This document shows, piece by piece, positions 6,549-12,539 of a DNA stretch of 12,539 bases. The stretch comes from CAUTXO01 sp963542625 (GTDB taxonomy: Bacteria; Campylobacterota; Campylobacteria; Campylobacterales; SZUA-545). Numbering within the stretch: position 1 is the first letter of the stretch; each line of letters starts with the position of its first letter. A program made the translations under genes and the position numbers. The notes under the pieces are model-generated. The model searched no databases. It had not been told where the DNA came from and saw only the letters and a program-made list of their open reading frames with translations. Location of the stretch: positions 1 through 12,539 of the forward strand of contig CAUTXO010000046.1 of NCBI GenBank assembly GCA_963542625.1, given 5' to 3'.

Positions 6549-6595
6549 TGACTATTATTTAAGCAAGCCCGCCGCCATTGCTAGGGGCTTTAAAA

Positions 6596-7045
6596 TTACC
6601 CCTTTTTTTGGCATTTGGAGCACACGCCGTATAGCGTCATTACGTGATCAGTAACGACAAAACCTATATCGCGCGCAAGGCTTTCTTGAATGTGCTCGAT
6701 GTCGGCGTTAAAAAACTCAAAGATCTCGCCGCATTGCGTGCAAATTAGGTGGTCGTGGTGCTTTTCTGGCTTAATTTCGTAGCGTTTTTCTTGCGCGTCT
6801 TGCACCACTTGCACTAGCCCCAGATCTAAAAGGCTTTTTAGGTTTCTATATACCGTCGCTTCGCTCACCCTTGCGCCGCGCTGCTCGCGCAAAAGGCTAA
6901 CGATATCTCGCACGCTAAGGTGCTTTTCGCTGGTAAAAAGCACGCTAATAATCCACTCGCGCTGGACGCTATACTTAAGCCCAAGCTGCGCGCGGGCGGC
7001 ATTAAAATAACGCAAAAAATCTTGCAATTCTTGTGTTTTATCCAT
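6596..7045 (-). CDS. Fur-family metal-responsive transcriptional regulator
   Basis: This 149-residue protein has the standard Fur layout. A winged-helix DNA-binding domain covers about residues 15-88, with the recognition helix in SEATVYRNLKSLLDLGLV (61-78). A dimerization and metal domain follows, with HHDH (96-99), C102 and C105 in CTQC, and C142 and C145 in CSKC. The two CxxC pairs form the structural zinc site known in many Fur and PerR proteins. H134 and E115/H118 are possible regulatory ligands. Whether it senses iron, peroxide or another metal is not decidable from sequence alone. The start is ATG 7045-7043 with AGAGAGA upstream. It is upstream of, and on the same strand as, the ferrosome-like operon, and divergent from lctP. 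It is therefore the natural candidate regulator of that operon, with possible influence on lactate genes. Confidence 0.92.
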   Translation of the reverse strand: MDKTQELQDFLRYFNAARAQLGLKYSVQREWIISVLFTSEKHLSVRDIVSLLREQRGARVSEATVYRNLKSLLDLGLVQVVQDAQEKRYEIKPEKHHDHLICTQCGEIFEFFNADIEHIQESLARDIGFVVTDHVMTLYGVCSKCQKKG

Positions 7046-7072
7046 TGTCTCTCTAGGTTTTTGATTTTTCGT

Positions 7073-7078
7073 ATTTTA
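7073..7078 (-). promoter_or_regulatory. -10 element candidate for the Fur-family gene
   Basis: On the minus strand, TAAAAT sits in GGTTAAAATACG, 27 bases before the start codon, following a T-rich region. It fits the Campylobacter sigma-70 pattern. It is close to the near-palindrome AAAAATATTTTT (7100-7111), which could be an operator in the divergent region. Confidence 0.45.
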
Positions 7079-7139
7079 ACCAAAGATTAAGAAAACTTTA
7101 AAAATATTTTTTAAATTTTAGCCTTGTTTTAAGAGTTTT

Positions 7140-7145
7140 TATATA
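7140..7145 (+). promoter_or_regulatory. -10 element candidate for lctP-lutABC
   Basis: TATATA in GTTTTTATATACAC lies 31 bases before the lctP start and follows several T-runs, as in Campylobacter sigma-70 promoters. No -35 box at normal spacing is visible. It would drive the whole lactate operon. Confidence 0.45.
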
Positions 7146-7176
7146 CACTTGCCAAAATTTTACAAAAGGTCTTGGT

Positions 7177-8823
7177 ATGTTATACACTTCGCTGTCTTTC
7201 CTGCCCGTTGTTCTCATTCTTGTGCTAATGATGGGCTTTAAGGTTTCGTCTAAGGTTTCCCTGTCTCTAGCTTTGCTGCTAACGGTCTTAACGACGTTTT
7301 TCATCTGGGATATGAGCCCTGTGGCAATCAGCGCTTACGTGCTTTATGGCTTTTTAAAGGCGTTTGATATTTTAGTCATAATTTTTGGCGCTATTCTTAT
7401 CCTAAACACGATGAAAGCCTCTGGCGCAATGAGCGTGATTAGCAAAGGCTTTAACAACATTTCAACCGATAGGCGCGTGCAAGTTATCATCATCGGTTGG
7501 GCTTTTGGCGCGTTCATAGAAGGCGCGGCGGGGTTTGGCACACCAGCTGCACTTGCCGCACCACTGCTTGTGGGGCTTGGCTTTCCAGCCCTAGGCGCTG
7601 CAATGACAACGCTCATTATGAATTCATCGCCCGTTTCTTACGGCGCGGTTGGGACGCCGACCTTTGGCATTCAAAGCTCCATCGGGACGCAAATTAGCAA
7701 TGGTGGCTATGATCTTGACGCCTTTATGCATTCAGTCAGCGTAAATACGGCGATAATCCACTCAAGCGTCGGGCTGCTCGTGCCGCTTTTTGTCGTCGCG
7801 CTGATGGTAAAGATCTTTGGGCAAAACAAGAGCTTTAAAGAAGCCTTGCCGATAATCCCCTTTGCCTTGCTAGGATCTATCGCGTTTATTATTCCTTATA
7901 TGCTAGCGGCGGTTTTTGCGGGCTTTGAGCTGCCATCGCTTTTAGGTGGCATCGTGGCGCTTGGAATTTTAGTTTTTGCCGCAAGGCATAAGATCTTAAC
8001 GCCAAAGGCATCCTGGGATTTTGCGCCAAGATCTAGCTGGCCTGAAAGCTGGAATAGCACGGTAAATAAAGAAGCAAACGCCGAGCCATCAAGAAATATG
8101 AGCCTTTTTATGGCGTGGCTGCCTTATGTGATAATCTCTTTGATCCTTGTGTTAACGCGCATTCCGGCAATTGGGCTAAAAGATATTCTAAGATCTTGGA
8201 CCATCTCTTTCCCCGCTATTTTTGGCGTAGAAAAAACCGCTTATAGCTTTGCGTTTGGTTATTTGCCGGGCATTATTCCTTTTATTTTGGTGGCGGTGCT
8301 AACGATTTTCTTGCATAAGATGTCTAAAAAAGAAGTCGCTCAAGGCTGGAGCATTACGTTTTCTCAAGTTTCTAAGGCGGTTATTCCGCTAGCGGCGGGC
8401 GTGGCAATGGTGCAACTTATGCTAAATACCAACAACAACCCGCACGGCCTAGCAACAATGCTAAGCCTAATGGCAAAATTCTTTGCCGATATTTCAGGAT
8501 CTGCTTACATTGTTGTTGCGCCAGCGATTGGGATCTTAGGCGCGTTTTTCTCTGGATCTAACACCGTTTCTAACATTCTTTTTGCGGGCTTGCAATTTGA
8601 AGCGGCTAGCTTGGTAGGTTTAAAACAAGCTGTTATAATCGCCTTGCAAAACGTTGGCGGTGCGATAGGAAATATGGTTTGCGTAAATAACATCGTTGCC
8701 GTTGCCGCAACCGTCGGGCTTTTAGGTAAGGGCGAGCACAAACTCTTAACCTATAACACCGTCCCAGCCATTATTTACGCGGCACTGACGGTTATCATCG
8801 GTAGCGTCTTGCTTCAATTATAG
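7177..8823 (+). CDS. lctP: L-lactate permease, LctP family
   Basis: This 548-residue, highly hydrophobic inner-membrane carrier has a dozen or more predicted helices and near the usual length for LctP/LldP transporters. The conserved family stretch EGAAGFGTPAALAAPLLVG begins at E115, followed by the NSSPVSYGAVGTPTFG region at about 150-165. A C-terminal part with FFSGSNTVSNILFAGLQ (about 460-476) is also typical of the family. It imports L-lactate, probably with protons. It begins with ATG 7177, with AAAAGG about eight bases upstream. Nine bases separate its stop region from lutA, and the order lctP-lutA-lutB-lutC is that of C. jejuni Cj0076c-Cj0073c. The loop at about residues 272-308 is hydrophilic and probably cytoplasmic. 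No break or missing segment is seen. Confidence 0.96.
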   Translation: MLYTSLSFLPVVLILVLMMGFKVSSKVSLSLALLLTVLTTFFIWDMSPVAISAYVLYGFLKAFDILVIIFGAILILNTMKASGAMSVISKGFNNISTDRRVQVIIIGWAFGAFIEGAAGFGTPAALAAPLLVGLGFPALGAAMTTLIMNSSPVSYGAVGTPTFGIQSSIGTQISNGGYDLDAFMHSVSVNTAIIHSSVGLLVPLFVVALMVKIFGQNKSFKEALPIIPFALLGSIAFIIPYMLAAVFAGFELPSLLGGIVALGILVFAARHKILTPKASWDFAPRSSWPESWNSTVNKEANAEPSRNMSLFMAWLPYVIISLILVLTRIPAIGLKDILRSWTISFPAIFGVEKTAYSFAFGYLPGIIPFILVAVLTIFLHKMSKKEVAQGWSITFSQVSKAVIPLAAGVAMVQLMLNTNNNPHGLATMLSLMAKFFADISGSAYIVVAPAIGILGAFFSGSNTVSNILFAGLQFEAASLVGLKQAVIIALQNVGGAIGNMVCVNNIVAVAATVGLLGKGEHKLLTYNTVPAIIYAALTVIIGSVLLQL

Positions 8824-8831
8824 GAGAGCTT

Positions 8832-9566
8832 ATGAAGGTTTATTTTTTTGCCACTTGCCTTGGCGGATCTGTCTTTACGGATACAAGCGTTAATGCCGTA
8901 AAGCTTTTGCAACGCGAGGGCGTTGAAGTGGTGTTTAAGTCGCAGCAAACTTGCTGCGGCCAACCAAGCTACAACACAGGCTACTTTGAGGAGACAAAAA
9001 AAGTCGCCCTATACAATATGGATCTGTTCGATAAGGACTATCCGATTGTTATTCCAAGCGGATCTTGCTCGGGTATGATGTCGCACGATTACATCGAGCT
9101 TTTTAAGGGCACGCCGCACGAGGAGCGCGCGCGGGAGTTTGGCGCGCGGATCTTTGAGCTTAGCCAGTTTCTAGATGAGCGCTTGCACGTGCAATACGAA
9201 GACAAGGGCGAAAAGCTGCAAGTTACCTGGCATTCTAACTGTCACGCCTTACGAATTAAAAAGAGCATTAAGGCCTCTAAAAATCTCATCAGGCAATTTA
9301 AAAACGTGGAGCTTGTAGATCTAGAGCGCGAGCAAGAGTGTTGCGGCTTTGGCGGAACGTTTAGCGTAAAAGAAGCCGAAATTTCAAACGCGATGGTGAA
9401 TAAAAAAATAGAGGACATCGAGCACACGGGTGTTAAATACGTAATTTCAGGCGACGGCGGCTGTATTTTAAACATCGGCGGGACGATGAAAAAGCTTGGT
9501 AAGAAAGTGAAAGTGGTGCATTTATACGACTTCCTTTACAAACGCTTGCAAGGAGAGAGCCTATGA
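8832..9566 (+). CDS. lutA: L-lactate oxidation subunit LutA (LldE), CCG-domain protein
   Basis: This 244-residue cytoplasmic protein has two cysteine-rich CCG domains, as in LutA/LldE and the HdrB/GlpC families. The first uses C9, the pair C41-C42 (TCCGQPSYN) and C79. The second uses C137 (HSNCHA), the pair C170-C171 (ECCGFGGTFSVK) and C211 (GGCIL). These sites bind an iron-sulfur cluster and take part in electron transfer from L-lactate oxidation to pyruvate by the LutABC complex. The start ATG 8832 is preceded by AGGAGA. It overlaps lutB by four bases (ATGA). Length and motifs are complete. Confidence 0.95.
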   Translation: MKVYFFATCLGGSVFTDTSVNAVKLLQREGVEVVFKSQQTCCGQPSYNTGYFEETKKVALYNMDLFDKDYPIVIPSGSCSGMMSHDYIELFKGTPHEERAREFGARIFELSQFLDERLHVQYEDKGEKLQVTWHSNCHALRIKKSIKASKNLIRQFKNVELVDLEREQECCGFGGTFSVKEAEISNAMVNKKIEDIEHTGVKYVISGDGGCILNIGGTMKKLGKKVKVVHLYDFLYKRLQGESL

Positions 9567-10996
9567 GTAGCGCAAAATTTAAAGAGCTAGTAGAGCAAAA
9601 GGTTAGGGACGAGCAGTTACAAAAAAACCTATACAGCGCAATGCATACGCTGCAAACAAACCGCGGCAATCTCATCGCGAATATGTATGACGACTGGGAG
9701 GGTTTGCGAGCTAAGGGCAAGGCGGTTAAAGAAAACGCCATTAATTCGCTAGATGAGCGCTTGAAAGAATTTGAAGCAAACTGCACCAAAAACGGCATCA
9801 AGGTGCATTGGGCGGATAGCGCCGAAGAAGCAAGTGAAATAATCTACCAAATAGCGGCAAAAAATAACGTCGGGACTATCCTTAAGGGAAAGTCGATGGC
9901 GTCAGAAGAAATTCATCTAAACGCCTACCTAAAAGCGCGCGGGGTTAAGGCAATTGAGACGGATCTTGGCGAGCTCATTATCCAGCTAATAGAAGAGCCG
10001 CCCGTGCATATCGTCGTGCCTGCTATTCACAAAAACCGCTACGAAGTGGGCGAGATCTTTAATGAGCATTTAGGCGCGCCAAAAGAGCACGAGATAGAAA
10101 AGCTAAACGCCATCGCGCGCAATTATCTGCGCGGCGAGTTTAAAAAGCTCAAAATGGGGCTATCGGGCGTGAATTTTGGGATCTCCAAAGCCGGCGCAAT
10201 TTGGCTCATTGAAAACGAAGGCAACGGCAGAATGTGCACCACTTACCCCGATATCCACGTGGCAATTTGCGGGGTAGAAAAAATCGTTGAAACCTTTGAA
10301 GACGCTATGACGCTTGATATGCTGCTTGCGCCATCGGGCACAGGGCAGCTAATAACCACCTACAATAACATCATCACGTCGCCGCGAAAAGAAGGCGAGC
10401 TAGACGGGCCTAAAGAAGTGCATATCGTGCTTTTAAATCACAACCGCACAAACATTCTAAAGCACGAAGAATACAACGAAGCGCTTCGGTGCATTCGCTG
10501 TGGGGCTTGTATGAATTACTGTCCAGTTTATGAAAAAATCGGCGGGCACGCGTATGTTGCCGTGTATCCAGGGCCTATCGGCGAAGTTATCTCGCCGCAG
10601 CTTTTTGGAATGGATAAGTTTGGCGACATACTTTCTTTTTGCTCGCTTTGCAACCGTTGCTCGGAAGTCTGTCCGGTTAAGATCCCGCTAGCCGAGCTCA
10701 TTAGAAAACTAAGGCGCGATAAAATCGGCGAGGGCGCAAATGCCCCACTTGGCGCGGATAGGCTGGATAAAAGCCTTGCAGAAAAGCTGATTTTTAGGGG
10801 CTTTCAATTTGGCGCGACGAACTCCAAGTTTTTTTACTTTGCCGTTTTTTTAATGCAAAAGTTTTCGTTTTTAATCAAGCCGTTTGCTAGCTTTTTGCCG
10901 ATTGTGAGCAAATGGACAAAACACAGGGCGCTGCCTGAAATTAAGGGCGAGTTGCACAAAAAAATCAAGAATATAGAAGGCGTGATCTATGAGTAA
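9563..10996 (+). CDS. lutB: L-lactate oxidation subunit LutB (LldF), iron-sulfur protein
   Basis: This 477-residue protein has an N-terminal LUD-type domain (about residues 60-290), two 4Fe-4S motifs, and a C-terminal extension of the LutB type. The first cluster is bound by C310, C313, C316 and C320 (CIRCGACMNYC), the second by C360, C363, C366 and C370 (CSLCNRCSEVC). In the LutABC L-lactate dehydrogenase it relays electrons, in Campylobacterota presumably to menaquinone. A hydrophobic stretch at about 417-440 (FYFAVFLMQKFSFLIKPFASF lies there) may help membrane association. GGAGAGAG precedes the start codon, which lies within the lutA stop (ATGA). It overlaps lutC by eight bases. All key cysteines are present. 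Confidence 0.95.
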   Translation: MSSAKFKELVEQKVRDEQLQKNLYSAMHTLQTNRGNLIANMYDDWEGLRAKGKAVKENAINSLDERLKEFEANCTKNGIKVHWADSAEEASEIIYQIAAKNNVGTILKGKSMASEEIHLNAYLKARGVKAIETDLGELIIQLIEEPPVHIVVPAIHKNRYEVGEIFNEHLGAPKEHEIEKLNAIARNYLRGEFKKLKMGLSGVNFGISKAGAIWLIENEGNGRMCTTYPDIHVAICGVEKIVETFEDAMTLDMLLAPSGTGQLITTYNNIITSPRKEGELDGPKEVHIVLLNHNRTNILKHEEYNEALRCIRCGACMNYCPVYEKIGGHAYVAVYPGPIGEVISPQLFGMDKFGDILSFCSLCNRCSEVCPVKIPLAELIRKLRRDKIGEGANAPLGADRLDKSLAEKLIFRGFQFGATNSKFFYFAVFLMQKFSFLIKPFASFLPIVSKWTKHRALPEIKGELHKKIKNIEGVIYE

Positions 10997-11630
10997 AGAA
11001 AGCATTTTAAGCAAAATAAGCGGCGCGCTAAACACCAGATCTTACACAAAACAAGACATCGGCAAGGCTTACGAGCACGTAAAAGGCACGGGTGGCGATG
11101 AGCTAGAGCAATTCAAAACAAAACTCGTTGCGAACAAGACTGTTTTGTTTGAAGTGCAAAAGGCGCAAATCGTGGCGACACTTAAGAATATCTTAGCCGA
11201 CATCGGCGCGCGCAAGCTTGTGTATGGAAGATCCGCGCAAGGGGAAGTAAAGAGCTTAGATCTTGGCAGCAGCGTGGAAGCTTTGCTGTATGAAAAAACC
11301 GCGAATGATCTTGGCGAAGGGCTTTTTGACTACGACACGTCCATTATCCACGCGAGCTTTGGCGTGGCGAATATGGGCGTTTTTTGCGTGCTTTCAAGCC
11401 CCGAGCAGCCGCGTTTGCTATCTTTAACGCCTAAAAACTCCATTGTGCTGCTGAAAAAAGAAAACGTTAAGCCGAATATGAAAGAAGTTTTTGACGCCAT
11501 AGGATCAGCGGGCGAAGTTTTGCCCTCAAACATACTTTTCATCGCTGGTCCATCGCGCACGGCAGACATCGAACTGCAAGTCGTTATGGGCGTTCACGGC
11601 CCGCAAGCTGTTTATTTGGTGCTTTATTAG
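10989..11630 (+). CDS. lutC: L-lactate oxidation subunit LutC (LldG), LUD-domain protein
   Basis: This 213-residue protein has a helical N-terminus (1-60) and a LUD domain. The conserved GPSRTADIELQVVMGVHGP lies at residues 187-205 and FGVANMGVF at 124-132. It is the third subunit of the L-lactate-utilizing complex. Its frame begins inside the last codons of lutB, at ATG 10989, with GAAGG upstream, so the two are translationally coupled. It ends at TAG 11630, 12 bases before a strong hairpin. Length and motifs fit an intact gene. Confidence 0.93.
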   Translation: MSKESILSKISGALNTRSYTKQDIGKAYEHVKGTGGDELEQFKTKLVANKTVLFEVQKAQIVATLKNILADIGARKLVYGRSAQGEVKSLDLGSSVEALLYEKTANDLGEGLFDYDTSIIHASFGVANMGVFCVLSSPEQPRLLSLTPKNSIVLLKKENVKPNMKEVFDAIGSAGEVLPSNILFIAGPSRTADIELQVVMGVHGPQAVYLVLY

Positions 11631-11642
11631 GAGATCCAGACT

Positions 11643-11665
11643 AAGCACCCCTTTTCGGGGTGCTT
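11643..11665 (+). terminator. hairpin terminator of the lactate operon
   Basis: The arms AAGCACCCC (11643-11651) and GGGGTGCTT (11657-11665) form a perfect 9-bp stem with the 5-base loop TTTTC, starting 12 bases after the lutC stop. It is GC-rich and well placed to end lctP-lutABC. A long T-run is missing on both strands, so it may need help from Rho or act as a 3'-end stabiliser. Confidence 0.7.
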
Positions 11666-12128
11666 GCAAAATGTTGGAATTAGCATAAGCTAACACCAAT
11701 ATTAAGCAACCTTTGTTCCGTTTTTTAGCTGCACTTTGTGTTTTTCTTTGATTTTTTGTTGTTGCCGTTTTTGCTGCTGGGTAAATCATCACTAGCGAAA
11801 TTAATGCGTGCTATGTTTTGCTGTTTAGAAGTTGCAGTAAAAGTATTTTAAAAAGATTAAAAATTGAGAGCACATAACATAAAAGATCCATTTATTGAAA
11901 CACGCCAAAGATCTACTGGAGCCTAGCACTCAATAAGTTAAATATAAACATACAAAATATATAAAATGACTACTGTGGAGCGAGCTTGGATCTTGTGTTA
12001 AATTTTGTGAGATCTCGGGTTACTAGCTCTAGGATTTAGTTTTAGATACTTGTATTGTGGTTGTTGCTATGTTTGGAATTTCTAGATCTTGTGTGTGGTT
12101 TGGGGAATGCTTTGTAGTAGTGTTGCGG
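11666..12128. other. AT-rich gene-free stretch
   Basis: No convincing coding frame is seen on either strand in these roughly 460 bases; stops are frequent and no ribosome binding site precedes a long frame. It contains the imperfect hairpin at 11674-11699 and three AGATCT hexamers (11909, 12010, 12084). There is an A/T-rich stretch at about 11940-11970 with several TATA-like words. With the broken nspC gene to its right it looks like the scar of an older gene or insertion event. A small RNA cannot be excluded. Confidence 0.5.
11674..11699. repeat. imperfect inverted repeat after the lactate terminator
   Basis: The arms TTGG-aa-TTAGC and GCTAA-ca-CCAA pair around the loop ATAA, with one 2-by-2 internal mismatch. 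It lies 9 bases after the terminator stem. It may support transcript ending from either side or be an operator; no function can be assigned. Confidence 0.4.
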
Positions 12129-12432
12129 CTAGATCGTGCTCACGGGTTAGGTATGCAATCGCGCCATTTTGATAGCGCACTAAAAGAACCGGAAAGCTAT
12201 CGGGCAAAAAGAGCGTGGCAAGCTAGCTGGCGACATCATAGGCGAATACTCATTTGCTAAAGAGCTTTCCATAGGCGACCGCGTGACATTTCTTGATATG
12301 ATCCACTACACGATGGTAAAAACAACGACCTTTAACGGCATAAATTTGCCAAGCATTGCGATTAAAAGACGAAGCGGCAAGGTAGAAATACTAAAAACCT
12401 TTGGCTACGACGAATTCAAAGCAAGGATCTAA
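12129..12432 (+). pseudogene. nspC: decayed 3' end of carboxynorspermidine/carboxyspermidine decarboxylase
   Basis: From 12223 to 12432 one frame reads LAGDIIGEYSF, then SIGDRVTFLDMIHYTMVKTTTFNGINLPSIAI and ends FGYDEFKARI plus stop TAA. That is the normal C-terminus of NspC, the PLP-dependent decarboxylase that makes (nor)spermidine in Campylobacterota and Vibrio. Upstream the match is split over three frames: a trace of LD..AHG..MQ and KEPESYR in one (12129-12204), SGKKSV in a second (about 12200-12216), then LAGD in the third. An in-frame stop lies at 12181. Most of the roughly 380-residue enzyme, including the PLP lysine region, is absent. It is therefore a truncated, frameshifted remnant; a functional copy may lie elsewhere. 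The identity of the tail is clear, the left limit is approximate. Confidence 0.75.
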
Positions 12433-12480
12433 GCGCTTAGCACCCGAGTGCAAGGCAAGATCTTAGGGCTATTACGTCAA

Positions 12481-12498
12481 GCCCCAAGATCTTGGGGC
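12481..12498. repeat. perfect 18-bp palindrome centred on AGATCT
   Basis: GCCCCAAGATCTTGGGGC is its own reverse complement. It lies just beyond the stop of a possible minus-strand gene entering from the right edge. It could act as transcript end for that gene, or be a member of the AGATCT repeat family; AAGATCTTAGGGC lies 18 bases to its left. There is no T-run. Confidence 0.6.
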
Positions 12499-12502
12499 AA
12501 CG

Positions 12503-12539
12503 CTACTTCATCATACCAGATGGCATTTTGTCTTTCATT
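12503..12539 (-). CDS. possible C-terminal end of a gene beyond the right edge
   Basis: The minus strand reads MKDKMPSGMMK and TAG (12505-12503), open to the window edge, with a palindrome directly downstream where a terminator would be expected. Only 12 codons are visible. The Met-rich end is plausible for a protein tail, but chance cannot be excluded and no family can be named. Confidence 0.3.
   Translation of the reverse strand, partial: MKDKMPSGMMK

Noticed and set aside
7098..7304. 68-codon minus-strand frame overlapping the lctP start
   Set aside because: It overlaps the divergent promoter region and the start of lctP, has no ribosome binding site or family features.
11526..11792. 88-codon minus-strand frame over the lactate terminator
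   Set aside because: It runs through the terminator hairpin and into the 3' end of lutC, lacks a ribosome binding site and resembles no family; its Lys/Ala-rich start comes from a T-rich spacer.
12057..12260. 67-codon plus-strand frame as an intact small gene
   Set aside because: Its second half contains traces of NspC (LD..AHG, KEPESYR) and it ends in a frameshift relative to the clear NspC tail, so it is part of a decayed gene.

Overview
The window looks like the chromosome of a Campylobacterota member, most likely a Campylobacter of moderate GC (mid-40s percent by impression). The evidence is a four-gene L-lactate block in the order known from Campylobacter jejuni (lctP-lutA-lutB-lutC), a Campylobacter-type chemoreceptor, a ubiE/menG gene followed by a DUF2018-like gene, and a remnant of nspC from the carboxyspermidine polyamine route. 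Gene density is high, with many 4-base ATGA/GTGA overlaps.

Layout. Bases 1-2218 are a minus-strand run: menG/ubiE, a DUF2018-like small protein, and the N-terminal part of a methyl-accepting chemotaxis protein that leaves the window at its left edge. Bases 2219-2421 are a non-coding spacer packed with AGATCT-centred repeats. Bases 2422-6464 are a tight six-gene minus-strand operon. In transcription order it encodes an HMA_2-like small protein, a ferritin-like protein with a C-terminal membrane anchor, two small Ala/Gly-rich membrane proteins, a protein with an Asn/Gly/Phe low-complexity half, and a P1B-type ATPase whose usual CPC motif is replaced by YSCALK. A Fur-family regulator lies just upstream on the same strand. 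This gene content matches the logic of ferrosome (fez) loci, which build membrane-bounded iron-storage organelles around a P1B-6 ATPase (FezB) and an HMA-domain partner (FezC). I regard it as the main discovery candidate.

Divergently from the Fur-like gene, bases 7177-11630 hold lctP-lutABC: L-lactate uptake and the iron-sulfur L-lactate dehydrogenase complex feeding the menaquinone pool. A strong hairpin ends this operon. About 460 bases with no convincing gene follow, then the decayed 3' end of nspC, a perfect 18-bp palindrome, and possibly the last codons of a minus-strand gene entering from the right.

The genes suggest a coherent physiology: iron import into a storage compartment under a Fur-type sensor, next to an iron-demanding lactate respiration system. 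A separate striking signal is the hexamer AGATCT. I count 39 copies in 12.5 kb by eye where about 3-4 would be expected, spread through genes and spacers and most concentrated between menG and the ATPase gene.
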